The notes beneath the pieces are model-generated. The model made no database searches. It worked only from the letters and a program-made list of their open reading frames with translations, and was not told where the DNA came from. A DNA stretch of 64,000 bases, taken from positions 372,001 to 436,000 of the forward strand of contig NZ_SRLQ01000002.1 in NCBI RefSeq assembly GCF_004745805.1, read 5' to 3'. The translations under genes were made by a program, and so were the position numbers. Positions 7,770 through 17,719 of this stretch are shown here, piece after piece. Source of the DNA: Mycolicibacterium sp. CH28 (GTDB taxonomy: Bacteria; Actinomycetota; Actinomycetes; Mycobacteriales; Mycobacteriaceae). The number at the start of each line of letters is the position of its first letter. Position 1 is the stretch's first letter.

Positions 7770-10001
7770 GTGGCTAACGTGAGCCGCACCGCATTGCGTA
7801 TCTGCCCGATCTGCGAGGCCACCTGCGGGCTGGTCCTGACCATCGATGACACGGAGCGGGTCAGCTCGGCCCGCGGCGACCGGGACGACGTGTTCAGTCA
7901 CGGTTTCATCTGCCCGAAGGGGGCGAGTTTCCCCGAGCTGGACAACGATCCCGACCGCCTGCAGAACCCGCTGGTTCGCCGCGGCGGCGAGCTGGTCGAG
8001 GTGTCGTGGGACGAGGCGTTCGCCGCCGCCGCCGAAGGACTGCAGCGGGTCATCGCCGACACCGGCAGCTCCACGGTGGCGATGTATCTGGGCAATCCCA
8101 ACGCGCACACCATCGCCGGGTCGCTCTACGCCCCGGCCGTCCTCAAGTCGCTGGGCACCCGCCAGGTGTTCTCGGCCAGCACGCTGGATCAGATGCCCAA
8201 GCACGTGGCTTGCGGATACCTCTACGGCAACCCCGTGGCATTCACGGTTCCCGACCTGGACCGCACTGACTATCTGGTTATCATCGGCGGAAATCCGTTG
8301 GTATCCAACGGTTCTCTGGCCACCGCTGCCGACTTCGGCGGCAAACTCAAGGCGCTGCGTCGCCGCGGCGGTCGCCTGGTGGTCATCGACCCGACCCGGA
8401 CCCGTACCGCCGATCTGGCCGACCGGCACATCGCGCCGCGACCGGGCACCGATGCCGCACTGCTGTTCGCGATCGTGCACGTGCTCTTCGACGAGGACTT
8501 GGTCGATCTCGGCCGCCTGGCGGACTACGTCAGCGGAGTGGCCCAGGTCCGCGCGGTCGCAGCGGATTTCCCGCCGGAGGCGGTCGCCGAGCACTGTGGT
8601 GTCGATGCCGACGACATCCGAACGCTGGCCCGCGAGATCGCCGCTGCGCCCAGCGCGGCGGTCTACGGCCGCATCGGCACCTCCACCGTCGGGTTCGGCA
8701 CTCTCACCAGCTGGCTGGTCGACGTCGTGAACATCTTGACCGGCAATCTGGACCGAGCCGGCGGGGTGATGTTCACCAGCTCGCCGATCGGCGCCGCTCC
8801 GCGCCCCGCGCGACCCGGCCGGGGCTTCGCCACCGGCCGGTGGCAGAGCCGGGTCTCCCAGCACCCCGAGGTGCTCGCCGAGATGCCGACGGTCGCGCTG
8901 GCTGAAGAGATCGAGACCCCCGGCGACGGCCAGGTCAAGGCCCTGATCACGATCGCGGGCAATCCGGTGCTCTCGGCCCCGGACGGTGCCCGGCTCAGCG
9001 AGGCCCTCGACCGTCTCGACTTCATGGTGTCGGTCGACCCGTACCTCAACGAGACCACCCGGCACGCCAACGTGGTCCTGCCGCCGCCCCCGCCGTCGCG
9101 CGCGGCGCACTTCGACGTCGCGCTCAGCGCCGCGATGGTGCGTAACAACGCCCGGTACTCACCGCCGGTGCTGCCGCTGCCCGAAGGCCGGCCCGACGAG
9201 TGCGAGATCCTGGCGCGGCTGGCGCTGATCGTGCTGGGGATGGGACCCGACGCCGACCCGAAACTCGTCGACGATCAGGTGATCGCCACGACGCTGGGCA
9301 AGGAGGTCGCCGATCCGCACTCGCCGGTGTCGGGCCGGACCGTCGAGGAACTGACCGCCATGCTGCCCGACGGTCCGGGATACGAGCGTCGGCTGGACAT
9401 GATGCTGCGGCTGGGCCCGTTCGGTGATGGCTTCGGCGTCAAGCCGGAAGGACTGACCCTGCAGCGGCTCAAGGACACCCCACACGGTGTCGACCTCGGG
9501 GCGCTCACGCCGCGAATCCCTGAGGTGATCCGAACCCCATCGGGGACAGTCGAATTGGCTCCGGACCCGATCCTGGCCGACATCCCCCGACTGCTGGCGT
9601 CGCTGTCCGGCGAATCGGGTTTCCTGCTGATCGGCCGGCGCCATCTGCGGTCGAACAACAGTTGGATGCACAACCTGCCGGCACTGTCGGGCGGCACCAA
9701 CCGGTGCACGCTGCAGATCCACCCCGACGACGCCGCCCGGCTGGGCCTGGACGAGCTGGCCCTGGTCACCGGCCCGGGCGGGAAACTCGAAGTGCCGGTG
9801 GAGATCACCGACACGATCCGTCCGGGTGTGGTGTCACTGCCGCACGGGTGGGGGCACAGCGAGCCAGGAACCCGGCTGCGGGTGGCTGCGCGCGAACCCG
9901 GGGTGAACGTCAACAACCTCAACGACGGCACGCTGCTGGATCCGCTGTCCGGGACGGCGGTGCTCTCCGCACTTCCCGTCGAGGTGGCCCCGGCCGGCTG
10001 A
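7770..10001 (+). CDS. Molybdopterin oxidoreductase with N-terminal [4Fe-4S] site (Rv0197-like)
   Basis: The 743-residue product belongs to the DMSO reductase/formate dehydrogenase catalytic-subunit superfamily. A [4Fe-4S] ligand set is visible as Cys12, Cys15, Cys19 and Cys48 (CPICEATC and GFICPKG). The Mo-bis-MGD core follows, including QMPKHVACGYLYGN and IIGGNPLVSNG. A C-terminal molydopterin-dinucleotide-binding domain (about 600-740) contains VSLPHGWGH and VNNLNDGTLLDP. No Sec or obvious active-site Cys is seen. No twin-arginine signal is present, so it is cytoplasmic. No electron-transfer beta or gamma subunit lies nearby, so its redox partner is unknown. The GTG has GGGAG before it. It may share a transcript with the IclR gene. 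Confidence 0.85.
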   Translation: MANVSRTALRICPICEATCGLVLTIDDTERVSSARGDRDDVFSHGFICPKGASFPELDNDPDRLQNPLVRRGGELVEVSWDEAFAAAAEGLQRVIADTGSSTVAMYLGNPNAHTIAGSLYAPAVLKSLGTRQVFSASTLDQMPKHVACGYLYGNPVAFTVPDLDRTDYLVIIGGNPLVSNGSLATAADFGGKLKALRRRGGRLVVIDPTRTRTADLADRHIAPRPGTDAALLFAIVHVLFDEDLVDLGRLADYVSGVAQVRAVAADFPPEAVAEHCGVDADDIRTLAREIAAAPSAAVYGRIGTSTVGFGTLTSWLVDVVNILTGNLDRAGGVMFTSSPIGAAPRPARPGRGFATGRWQSRVSQHPEVLAEMPTVALAEEIETPGDGQVKALITIAGNPVLSAPDGARLSEALDRLDFMVSVDPYLNETTRHANVVLPPPPPSRAAHFDVALSAAMVRNNARYSPPVLPLPEGRPDECEILARLALIVLGMGPDADPKLVDDQVIATTLGKEVADPHSPVSGRTVEELTAMLPDGPGYERRLDMMLRLGPFGDGFGVKPEGLTLQRLKDTPHGVDLGALTPRIPEVIRTPSGTVELAPDPILADIPRLLASLSGESGFLLIGRRHLRSNNSWMHNLPALSGGTNRCTLQIHPDDAARLGLDELALVTGPGGKLEVPVEITDTIRPGVVSLPHGWGHSEPGTRLRVAAREPGVNVNNLNDGTLLDPLSGTAVLSALPVEVAPAG

Positions 10002-10012
10002 GGGTCCAGAGG

Positions 10013-10654
10013 TCAGTAGAGGACGCGCCGGACGTTATCTTCGCTGTAGCGCTCCTCGAGCTGGGCGTCGGTCCAGTCCGTTCGCAACGCCTTGGCCATC
10101 TGGGCCACGCTGGGCAACGCGGTCGGATTCCAGGTCTCGGGTTTCCAGGCGTCAGACCTCAAAAATGCCTTGGCACAGTGGAAGAACACCTCCTCGACGT
10201 CGATTTCCAAGGCCAGCAGCGGTCGCTTGCCCTGCACGATCATCGTGTCGAAGTAGTCGGCGTCGGCGAGGATGCGGGCCCGGCCGTTGATCCGCAGCGT
10301 GTCGCCACGACCCGGGATGAGAAACAGGGTCCCGACCTGAGGACGCTGCAGCACATTGAGGTAGCCGTCGACGCGCCTGTTGCCGGGCCGCTCGGGGATC
10401 GCGATCGTGCGATCGTCGATGACGTGGACGAATCCGGGCGGGTCACCCTTGGGCGAAACATCCACGCGCCCTTGCTCGTCCGTCGTCGCGACGAAGGCCA
10501 ACGGCGAATGAGCCAGCCAGTCGCGCTGTACGGGTGAGAGCCGGTCCTTCACCTTGTTGGCGACGTACGTATCGGGCTCGCCGACGACCGCCCGCAGGTC
10601 GGCGACGGTGGTGATTTCACGGCGCATCGCTCTAGTGTCCCCCAGGTGCGACAT
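10013..10654 (-). CDS. PPOX-class FMN-dependent flavoprotein (DR_2398-type)
   Basis: The 213-residue product has the split-barrel fold of pyridoxamine-phosphate-oxidase-like proteins. FVATTDEQGRVDVSPKGD, then FVHVIDDRTIAIPERPGNRR, match the FMN-binding core of the DR_2398 subfamily. Proteins of this class bind FMN or F420 and reduce or bind heterocycles; the specific role is not known. The start is uncertain. The ATG at 10654 has GAGG close by, while an ATG at 10627 (MRREITTV) has GGGGGA upstream. It is convergent with the molybdopterin gene, 11 bp apart. Confidence 0.75.
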   Translation of the reverse strand: MSHLGDTRAMRREITTVADLRAVVGEPDTYVANKVKDRLSPVQRDWLAHSPLAFVATTDEQGRVDVSPKGDPPGFVHVIDDRTIAIPERPGNRRVDGYLNVLQRPQVGTLFLIPGRGDTLRINGRARILADADYFDTMIVQGKRPLLALEIDVEEVFFHCAKAFLRSDAWKPETWNPTALPSVAQMAKALRTDWTDAQLEERYSEDNVRRVLY

Positions 10655-10692
10655 TGGCCTCGCCCTTTTTAGGGGCGCACGCCTTTAGCGCC

Positions 10693-11358
10693 CTACGTCA
10701 CCACCGCAATAGCGAAACCGTCCCACCCCTTGCGCCCCACCGTCTGGATGGCCGCGCTGTCGAGGCGGTGATGGGTGCTCATCATCTCGAGCATGTCGCG
10801 CACACCGCGGGCCTGGCGATCGCCGTCGGCCGGGTCCAGGATGCGGCCTTGGCGCACAACGTTGTCCACGACAATCACGGTGCCGGGCCGGCCGAGGTCG
10901 ATCGCCCACTGCACGTAGGCGGTGTTGTTCTCCTTGTCGGCATCGATGAACACCAGATCGAAGTCGCCGGTGAGTCCGGGCAGGCTGTCCAGCGCGGCCC
11001 CGACGACGATGTCCACCCGGTCGGCCACCCCGGCGCGCTCGAGGTTGATCCGGGCGACCTCGGCGTGCCGCGGCTCGTATTCCAGCGTGACGACACTGCC
11101 TTCGGCACCGACACCGCGCGCCAGGCAGATGGTGCTGTAGCCGCCCAGCGTGCCGATCTCCAGAACTCGCCGGGCACCGCGGATACGGGTCAGCAGGTAG
11201 AGCAGCCGCGCGCTTTGTGCTGACACCTCGATGGGCGGCAGCCCGGCGGCTGCCGAGTCGGCCAGTGCGGCGGTCAAGGCGGGATCGTCGCCGACGAGCA
11301 GGCGGTCCAGCAGGTCGTCGACGGGCTGCCAGTCGGCGGGGCCGATCGTGTCGCTCAC
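10693..11358 (-). CDS. O-methyltransferase (Rv0187-like)
   Basis: The 221-residue SAM-dependent O-methyltransferase is of the catechol/caffeoyl-CoA type. The SAM-binding motif I is VLEIGTLGGYST, an acidic residue for the ribose follows in VVTLEYEP, and the metal-binding region is DLVFIDADKENN. VIVVDNVVRQG is the next conserved block. Such enzymes use Mg2+ to methylate catechol-like hydroxyls. The GTG at 11358 is chosen because TACGGT lies six bases upstream, and because the protein then begins SDTIGPADW with normal family length. It is the last of a group of minus-strand genes that parallels Rv0187-Rv0183. Confidence 0.88.
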   Translation of the reverse strand: MSDTIGPADWQPVDDLLDRLLVGDDPALTAALADSAAAGLPPIEVSAQSARLLYLLTRIRGARRVLEIGTLGGYSTICLARGVGAEGSVVTLEYEPRHAEVARINLERAGVADRVDIVVGAALDSLPGLTGDFDLVFIDADKENNTAYVQWAIDLGRPGTVIVVDNVVRQGRILDPADGDRQARGVRDMLEMMSTHHRLDSAAIQTVGRKGWDGFAIAVVT

Positions 11359-11364
11359 CGCCCC

Positions 11365-11370
11365 ACCGTA
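11365..11370 (-). promoter_or_regulatory. Leaderless -10 element (TACGGT) for the O-methyltransferase
   Basis: TACGGT ends six bases before the GTG at 11358. There is no other ribosome binding site, so the message is probably leaderless. Confidence 0.45.
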
Positions 11371-11386
11371 ACCGGTCACGCGTCGC

Positions 11387-11884
11387 TCAGCGCACCCCTT
11401 CTTTGGCGTACACCACGCGCAGCACATGACCGACCTCCGGACCCATCACCACCGCGGCCAGTTCGCAGAACGTCGCGGTGAAGTCCGGCCCATGGGCCGG
11501 GCCTGCGGGGGCCAGATGGTGGGCGATCTCATGCAGGACGACAAGTTCCCGCATCGCCCAGTCGGCGGAGGTTCGGTCTGGGACCGCGATAACGCCTGTG
11601 CCGTCCCGGTTCTCGTAATGCGCGGCGGTCGCCGCCCGCCGGGGCCGCACCCGCAGTGGCGCCGGGGCGGGCCACCGGTCGGTCACGGCGGGCAGGGCCA
11701 GCACCTCGTCGACGTAGCGCTGCACCGACGTCATCGATGCGAACCGTCCTTCCGGCGGCAGGGTGAGCTGGGCGCCGAAGAAGTCGATATCGGGTGAACT
11801 GTGTTGGGCGGCACGATCGAAGAGCGTTCGGACGAACTCCTCGGCGGCGTAGACCCGAGAGCGTTGGCTGTCGCGCGAGGTCAC
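11387..11884 (-). CDS. Putative zinc metallohydrolase with HEXXH (TIGR04338-like, Rv0185-like)
   Basis: The 165-residue product carries LHEIAHHL (His118, Glu119, His122) and a following HGPDF (His131), a zincin-like metal site. The N-terminal half is basic and contains FFGAQLTLPPEGRF. It resembles a small actinobacterial family of predicted metallohydrolases. No signal peptide is present, so it is cytoplasmic. Its GTG start overlaps the DUF2786 gene stop by four bases (GTGA), so the two are coupled. The substrate is unknown. Confidence 0.75.
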   Translation of the reverse strand: MTSRDSQRSRVYAAEEFVRTLFDRAAQHSSPDIDFFGAQLTLPPEGRFASMTSVQRYVDEVLALPAVTDRWPAPAPLRVRPRRAATAAHYENRDGTGVIAVPDRTSADWAMRELVVLHEIAHHLAPAGPAHGPDFTATFCELAAVVMGPEVGHVLRVVYAKEGVR

Positions 11885-12630
11885 CGGGGCAGCCGGCTGC
11901 GCGCCCCCGGCAGTTCGGGGGCCGATCCCAGCCGGGCCTGCCGGCCGGCCCGGTCACCGGCGTTGCGGGCGGCCGACGAATACCCCGCCGTGGCGCGGGT
12001 GGCCCGCCAGGTGCCCCGCGCTTTCGACGCCTGCCGGTAGTAGTCGCGCAGTTCGAGATCCTTGTTGCGCAGCGCCAATGCGGTGCCCGGTGCGGATTTC
12101 CGGTCGCGGGTGGCCTCGTGGCGGGCCTCTTCCCGAGCCTGCGCGAGGCGCTGGGCTACCCGCGCCCCGAAGGCCAGTTGGAAGTTGAGCCGGGCGGTGA
12201 TCGTCGGGGTGGGCCGGTGCGCTCCGGTGGACAGGTAGGCGTCACAGGACCGCACCATCTGGACGACCAGGCTGGCGTAGAGGGCGTGGCTGGCGTCGAT
12301 GTCCTCGGTGAAGCCGTAGGCGTAGACGAACGTCGAGTTGGAGGCGACATCGCACTGCACGTCGTTGGCCGCGGCGATACCGGCGAACAGCTGCACATAG
12401 GTGCGCAGCCCACGGCTGCCGGGCTCGCCGATGGTGATCGTCCGCTGCGTCGGGGACTGCCCCGCCGTCCGGGTGGCCGAGTGGGCGCGGGCCACGGCCA
12501 GGTCGATGGAAGTCGCGGTGGCCAGTCGTTGGGCGGCGGCCATGAAGGCTTCGGCCTCATGGGCGTTGTCGGTGCCTTCGGCCTGGCGCAGCAGCGCGGC
12601 GATCCGCGCGAGCATCTTGTCCTCACTCAT
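11881..12630 (-). CDS. DUF2786 domain protein (Rv0184-like)
   Basis: The 249-residue product begins with the DUF2786 helix block (KMLARIAALLRQAEGT, then EAFMAAAQRLATATSID). A middle region contains a conserved ARLNFQLAFGARVAQRL, and the tail is very basic (RAGRQARLGSAPELPGARS). The family occurs in phages and actinobacteria, and its role is unknown. The ATG at 12630 is preferred because TAGGTT lies seven bases upstream. The gene is coupled to the downstream metallohydrolase by a four-base overlap, which suggests they act together. Confidence 0.72.
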   Translation of the reverse strand: MSEDKMLARIAALLRQAEGTDNAHEAEAFMAAAQRLATATSIDLAVARAHSATRTAGQSPTQRTITIGEPGSRGLRTYVQLFAGIAAANDVQCDVASNSTFVYAYGFTEDIDASHALYASLVVQMVRSCDAYLSTGAHRPTPTITARLNFQLAFGARVAQRLAQAREEARHEATRDRKSAPGTALALRNKDLELRDYYRQASKARGTWRATRATAGYSSAARNAGDRAGRQARLGSAPELPGARSRLPR

Positions 12631-12637
12631 GGTCTGC

Positions 12638-12643
12638 AACCTA
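12638..12643 (-). promoter_or_regulatory. Leaderless -10 element (TAGGTT) for the DUF2786-metallohydrolase pair
   Basis: TAGGTT ends seven bases before the ATG at 12630. Confidence 0.45.
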
Positions 12644-12706
12644 GGCGAGCACTACGACGGCGGCACGCCACACAACCCGGTTCATGCACAACCCAACACT
12701 AGAGCG

Positions 12707-14592
<1,886 letters not shown>

Positions 14593-14652
14593 TCGGGGGT
14601 CGGCGGCCGAGGCGCCGGGCTCGCCGAGGTTCCCGCTGTCGGTGGTCGTGCG

Positions 14653-14658
14653 TAAGCT
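14653..14658 (+). promoter_or_regulatory. Leaderless -10 element (TAAGCT) for sigG
   Basis: TAAGCT ends seven bases before the GTG at 14666. It supports that start over the longer one at 14528. Confidence 0.45.
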
Positions 14659-14665
14659 CGGTTCG

Positions 14666-15661
14666 GTGAGCGTGCTCGCGCGAAGTCTTGACGAGGGCGA
14701 CGGCGATTTCCTGGCTCAGGCCGAGCCGTACCGGCGCGAACTGTTGGCGCACTGCTACCGGATGACCGGCTCGTTGCACGACGCCGAGGACCTGGTGCAG
14801 GAGACGTTCCTGCGGGCCTGGAAGTCCTTCGACCGGTTCGAAGGCAAGTCCTCGGTGCGTACCTGGCTGCATCGCATCGCCACCAACACCTGCCTGACCG
14901 CGCTCGAGGGCCGGCAGCGCAGGCCGCTGCCCACCGGGTTGGGCGCACCGAGCTCCAATCCCACCGACGAACTCGTCGAGCGCACCGAGGTGCCCTGGCT
15001 GGAGCCGCTGCCCGCAACGTCATATGACGATCCCGCGGATCCTTCTGTGATCGTCGGGTCTCGGGAGTCCGTCCGGTTGGCTTTCGTTGCCGCCCTGCAG
15101 CATCTGTCGCCTCGGCAGCGCGCCGTGCTGGTGCTGCGGGATGTGCTCCAGTGGCGCGCCGCCGAGGTCGCCGAGGCGATCGGTGCCTCCACCGCCGCAG
15201 TGAACAGCCTGTTGCAGCGGGCCCGCGCCCAGCTCGACGAGGTCGGGCCGAGCCAGGACGATCACCTCTCACCGCCCGAATCGACCGAAGCCCGCGAACA
15301 GCTGGCCCGCTACATCGCCGCGTTCGAGGACTACGACATCGAGCGGCTGGTGGAGATGTTCACCGCCGAGGCCATCTGGGAAATGCCGCCGTTCATCGGC
15401 TGGTACCAGGGCGGCCCGGCGATCCAGACACTCATCCACGAGAACTGCCCGGCCAGCGCGGCCGGCGACATGCGACTGCTGCCGCTGACCGCCAATGGCC
15501 AGCCTGCCGCGGCGATGTACATGCGCCTGCCCGACACCGGCGGGCGCCATGTGCCCTTCCAGCTGCACGTGCTCAACATACGCGCCGACGGCATCTCGCA
15601 CGTGGTGGCGTTCCTCGACACCAGCTTGTTCCCGAAATTCGGCCTGCCCGAAGTGCTTTGA
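14666..15661 (+). CDS. sigG: ECF sigma factor SigG with SnoaL-like C-terminal domain
   Basis: This 331-residue extracytoplasmic-function sigma factor has region 2 at about residues 20-90 (YRRELLAHCYRMTGSLHDAEDLVQ split across the motif), and region 4 at about 140-200 (LQHLSPRQRAVLVLRDVLQW, then NSLLQRARAQL). A SnoaL/NTF2-like C-terminal domain (about 220-325) contains EAIWEMPPFIGWYQG. In such sigma factors this domain replaces a separate anti-sigma factor, and none is encoded next door. The GTG at 14666 is chosen because a TAAGCT lies seven bases upstream. A longer reading from 14528 would overlap the divergent lipase gene. SigG in M. tuberculosis is linked to DNA damage responses. Confidence 0.9.
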   Translation: MSVLARSLDEGDGDFLAQAEPYRRELLAHCYRMTGSLHDAEDLVQETFLRAWKSFDRFEGKSSVRTWLHRIATNTCLTALEGRQRRPLPTGLGAPSSNPTDELVERTEVPWLEPLPATSYDDPADPSVIVGSRESVRLAFVAALQHLSPRQRAVLVLRDVLQWRAAEVAEAIGASTAAVNSLLQRARAQLDEVGPSQDDHLSPPESTEAREQLARYIAAFEDYDIERLVEMFTAEAIWEMPPFIGWYQGGPAIQTLIHENCPASAAGDMRLLPLTANGQPAAAMYMRLPDTGGRHVPFQLHVLNIRADGISHVVAFLDTSLFPKFGLPEVL

Positions 15662-15683
15662 TCCCGTAGCCGGCCCGGGATCA
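15659..15683. terminator. Hairpin between convergent sigG and deazaflavin-type gene
   Basis: TGATCCC and GGGATCA pair as a 7-bp stem around an 11-base G+C-rich loop. It covers the sigG stop codon and the short gap before the opposing gene, so it may terminate both. Confidence 0.4.
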
Positions 15684-15688
15684 GCGAG

Positions 15689-16111
15689 TCAGGACCGTTG
15701 CAGCTCGACGACCGGGATGACGCGGGAGGTGCTCTGCTGGTAGGCGCCGAACTGGGGTTCGACCGCGACCTGTTTGGCGTAGACCTCGTCCCGTTCGGAA
15801 CCTGAGAGCACCCGCGCAGCGACCGGGAATGTCTCGGTTCCCAGCTCCACGACGGTGTTCGGGTTGGCGACCAGGTTGTGGTACCAGTCCGGGTTGGTGT
15901 CGGCCCCGCCCTTGCTGGCGAAGATGTAGATCCGGCCGTCCTCGAGCAGCGGCACCAGGGGCGCGATGCGCTCGGTTCCCGACTTGGCGCCGACGTGGTG
16001 CACCAGCACCAGCGGCTTTCCTTCGAACATCCCGCCGGCCTTGCCGCCCGTGGCGCGGAACTCCTCGATGACCTTGCGGTTGATCTCGTCGAAATTCAGT
16101 CCTTCTGTCAT
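15689..16111 (-). CDS. Deazaflavin (F420)-dependent nitroreductase family protein
   Basis: The 140-residue single-domain split-barrel protein belongs to the Ddn-like family. LVLVHHVGAKSGTERIAPL and YIFASKGGADTNPDWYHNL are its F420-binding signatures, and NPNTVVELG follows. These mycobacterial proteins use reduced F420 to reduce quinones or other electrophiles, often at the membrane. The ATG has TACCGT six bases upstream and no ribosome binding site, so a leaderless message is likely. It is convergent with sigG. The individual substrate cannot be told. Confidence 0.88.
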   Translation of the reverse strand: MTEGLNFDEINRKVIEEFRATGGKAGGMFEGKPLVLVHHVGAKSGTERIAPLVPLLEDGRIYIFASKGGADTNPDWYHNLVANPNTVVELGTETFPVAARVLSGSERDEVYAKQVAVEPQFGAYQQSTSRVIPVVELQRS

Positions 16112-16117
16112 GGCTTC

Positions 16118-16123
16118 ACGGTA
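16118..16123 (-). promoter_or_regulatory. Leaderless -10 element (TACCGT) for the deazaflavin-type gene
   Basis: TACCGT ends six bases before the ATG at 16111. Confidence 0.45.
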
Positions 16124-16150
16124 GCCGGGGTGCGCCGCCGATGAAACGAC

Positions 16151-17104
16151 CTACAGATCGAGCGAATCCTGCGCGGAGCGCAACGTCGTCGCCGAGGCCT
16201 GTAGCCCGAGCAGTTCGTTGACGGCCAGCGGGACCTGCAGCACCTCGGCGGCCCCGGCCGCCGATACCACGGTCGGCAAAGACAGTGCCACACCAGTGAT
16301 TTCGTAGGCCCCGCGCTGGACGCTGGACACCGGCATCACGCGATGCTGATCGCCGAGCACGGCCTCGATGATTCGGGCGGTCGACAGCCCGATCGCCAGG
16401 TTGGTCGCGCCCTTACCCTCGATGATCTCGTAGGCGGCATTGACCACCTCAGCCGAGATGGCGGTGCGGGTGGCCTCGTCGAAGACGAGCGCCCCGTCGC
16501 TCCGGAACTGCTCGGCGGGCACCCCGCCGATCGACACGCTCGACCACAGCGATATCTCCGAGTCACCGTGTTCGCCGACGATGAATCCGTGCACGTTGCC
16601 CACCGCCAGATCGGCACGCTGGGCAACGAGGAAGCGAAAACGGCTGCTGTCCAACAGGGTTCCGGATCCGAATATCCGTCCCGGCGGGGCATCGACGGTC
16701 TGTGCGGCGGCGTAGGTGACGACGTCGACGGGGTTGGTGACGAAGATGATCACCGCCCGCGGCGACATCTCCAACAGCTTCGGGGTGAGCTGCTGTGCGA
16801 TCGCCACATTCGTGGCGGCCAGCTCCAGCCGGCTCTGTCCGGGGTGCTGCTTGGCCCCGGCGGTCACCACGACGATCGCCGACCCGGCGGTGATGTCGAG
16901 TTGGTCGGAGCCCGACACCGTGCAGTGCGGGACGAACTGGCTGCCGTGGTTGAGGTCGAGGACCTCGGCGCGCACCTTCTTGGCGTTGGTGTCGTAGAGC
17001 GCCAGCGCGCCCGCCGACCCGCGGATCAGACAGGCGTAGGCGATCGCCGTCCCGACGCTGCCGACCCCGACGATGGAGACTTTATGGTTCCGCTGTTCGG
17101 GCAC
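16151..17104 (-). CDS. ldh: L-lactate dehydrogenase (NAD-dependent)
   Basis: The 317-residue product interconverts pyruvate and L-lactate with NADH in the cytoplasm. The nucleotide-binding GVGSVG is at residues 13-18. The specificity-loop residue is Gln86, in AKQHPGQSR, marking lactate rather than malate dehydrogenase. Arg92 and Arg155 (LDSSRFR) bind substrate, and His179 in GEHGDSE is the catalytic base. TNPVDVVTY is also conserved. The GTG start has no strong ribosome binding site. A MarR regulator lies 73 bp upstream on the same strand. M. tuberculosis, by memory, relies on quinone-linked lactate dehydrogenases and has no such gene in this region, so this looks like an inserted gene. Confidence 0.9.
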   Translation of the reverse strand: MPEQRNHKVSIVGVGSVGTAIAYACLIRGSAGALALYDTNAKKVRAEVLDLNHGSQFVPHCTVSGSDQLDITAGSAIVVVTAGAKQHPGQSRLELAATNVAIAQQLTPKLLEMSPRAVIIFVTNPVDVVTYAAAQTVDAPPGRIFGSGTLLDSSRFRFLVAQRADLAVGNVHGFIVGEHGDSEISLWSSVSIGGVPAEQFRSDGALVFDEATRTAISAEVVNAAYEIIEGKGATNLAIGLSTARIIEAVLGDQHRVMPVSSVQRGAYEITGVALSLPTVVSAAGAAEVLQVPLAVNELLGLQASATTLRSAQDSLDL

Positions 17105-17177
17105 AGTTCCATCATCCGGTACGACGCTCGTCGAGGTCAGTCGACGCCGACGATCACCCGCAGGTCGGCGGATTGCA

Positions 17178-17624
17178 TCAGGGCTCCAGTCGGTGCAGCA
17201 CCGTCGTGGTCACCGCGTCGAAAGCGCGCAGCTGGGCCGCGGTCATCGCATCGAAGAGCACCGACCTGACCAGAGCGACGTGGCCGGGCGCGGCTGCGGC
17301 CAACGCGTCCGCGCCCGCCGGCGTGATTGCGACGACGGCGCCGCGGCGGTCCTGCTCACTGCCGCGGCGCTCGATCAGATCACGGGCGCGCATCCGGCCG
17401 AGCTGATGTGACAGCCTGCTCTGCTCCCAGCCGAGTTCCTCGGCCAGTTCGTAGACCCGCATCGTCTCGTGGTCCGACAGGGCGACGAGCACGTCGTAAT
17501 CGGCCAGTGAGAGACCGCATTGCGCTTGCAGCTGACGGTTCATCGCGGCCTGCAGGCGGCTGACCATGGCCAGGTAGTTACGCCAGATCCGTTGTTCCTC
17601 GGGGGTCAACCACCGCTGAGCCAT
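17178..17624 (-). CDS. MarR-family transcriptional regulator
   Basis: The 148-residue winged-helix repressor has dimerisation helices at both ends and a DNA-binding core at about residues 50-100 (LSLADYDVLVAL, VYELAEELGWEQSRLSHQL, RRGSEQDRRGAVV). MarR proteins respond to phenolics or oxidants. It is divergent from a pirin gene, with an inverted repeat between, and is upstream of ldh on the same strand. Control of the pirin and perhaps ldh is inferred. TACGCT lies seven bases before the ATG, pointing to a leaderless message. Confidence 0.88.
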   Translation of the reverse strand: MAQRWLTPEEQRIWRNYLAMVSRLQAAMNRQLQAQCGLSLADYDVLVALSDHETMRVYELAEELGWEQSRLSHQLGRMRARDLIERRGSEQDRRGAVVAITPAGADALAAAAPGHVALVRSVLFDAMTAAQLRAFDAVTTTVLHRLEP

Positions 17625-17631
17625 AGCGCCC

Positions 17632-17637
17632 AGCGTA
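17632..17637 (-). promoter_or_regulatory. Leaderless -10 element (TACGCT) for the MarR gene
   Basis: TACGCT ends seven bases before the ATG at 17624. Confidence 0.45.
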
Positions 17638-17646
17638 ACGGAATAG

Positions 17647-17658
17647 ATGACACGTCAT
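17647..17658. promoter_or_regulatory. Candidate MarR operator
   Basis: ATGAC-AC-GTCAT is an inverted repeat in the gap between the divergent MarR and pirin genes, just upstream of the MarR -10. Its size and place suit autoregulation, but the arms are only 5 bp. Confidence 0.4.
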
Positions 17659-17719
17659 ACATGTTGTCGAGTTCAGCGCCCGCCACCTAGGCTGGCAACC
17701 GACCCGAGGGGTGATTGAC

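Noticed and set aside
6870..9110. Minus-strand 746-codon open frame
   Set aside because: It is the high-G+C shadow of the IclR and molybdopterin genes. It is rich in Gly/Arg/His/Gln, has no family motif and covers the divergent operator.
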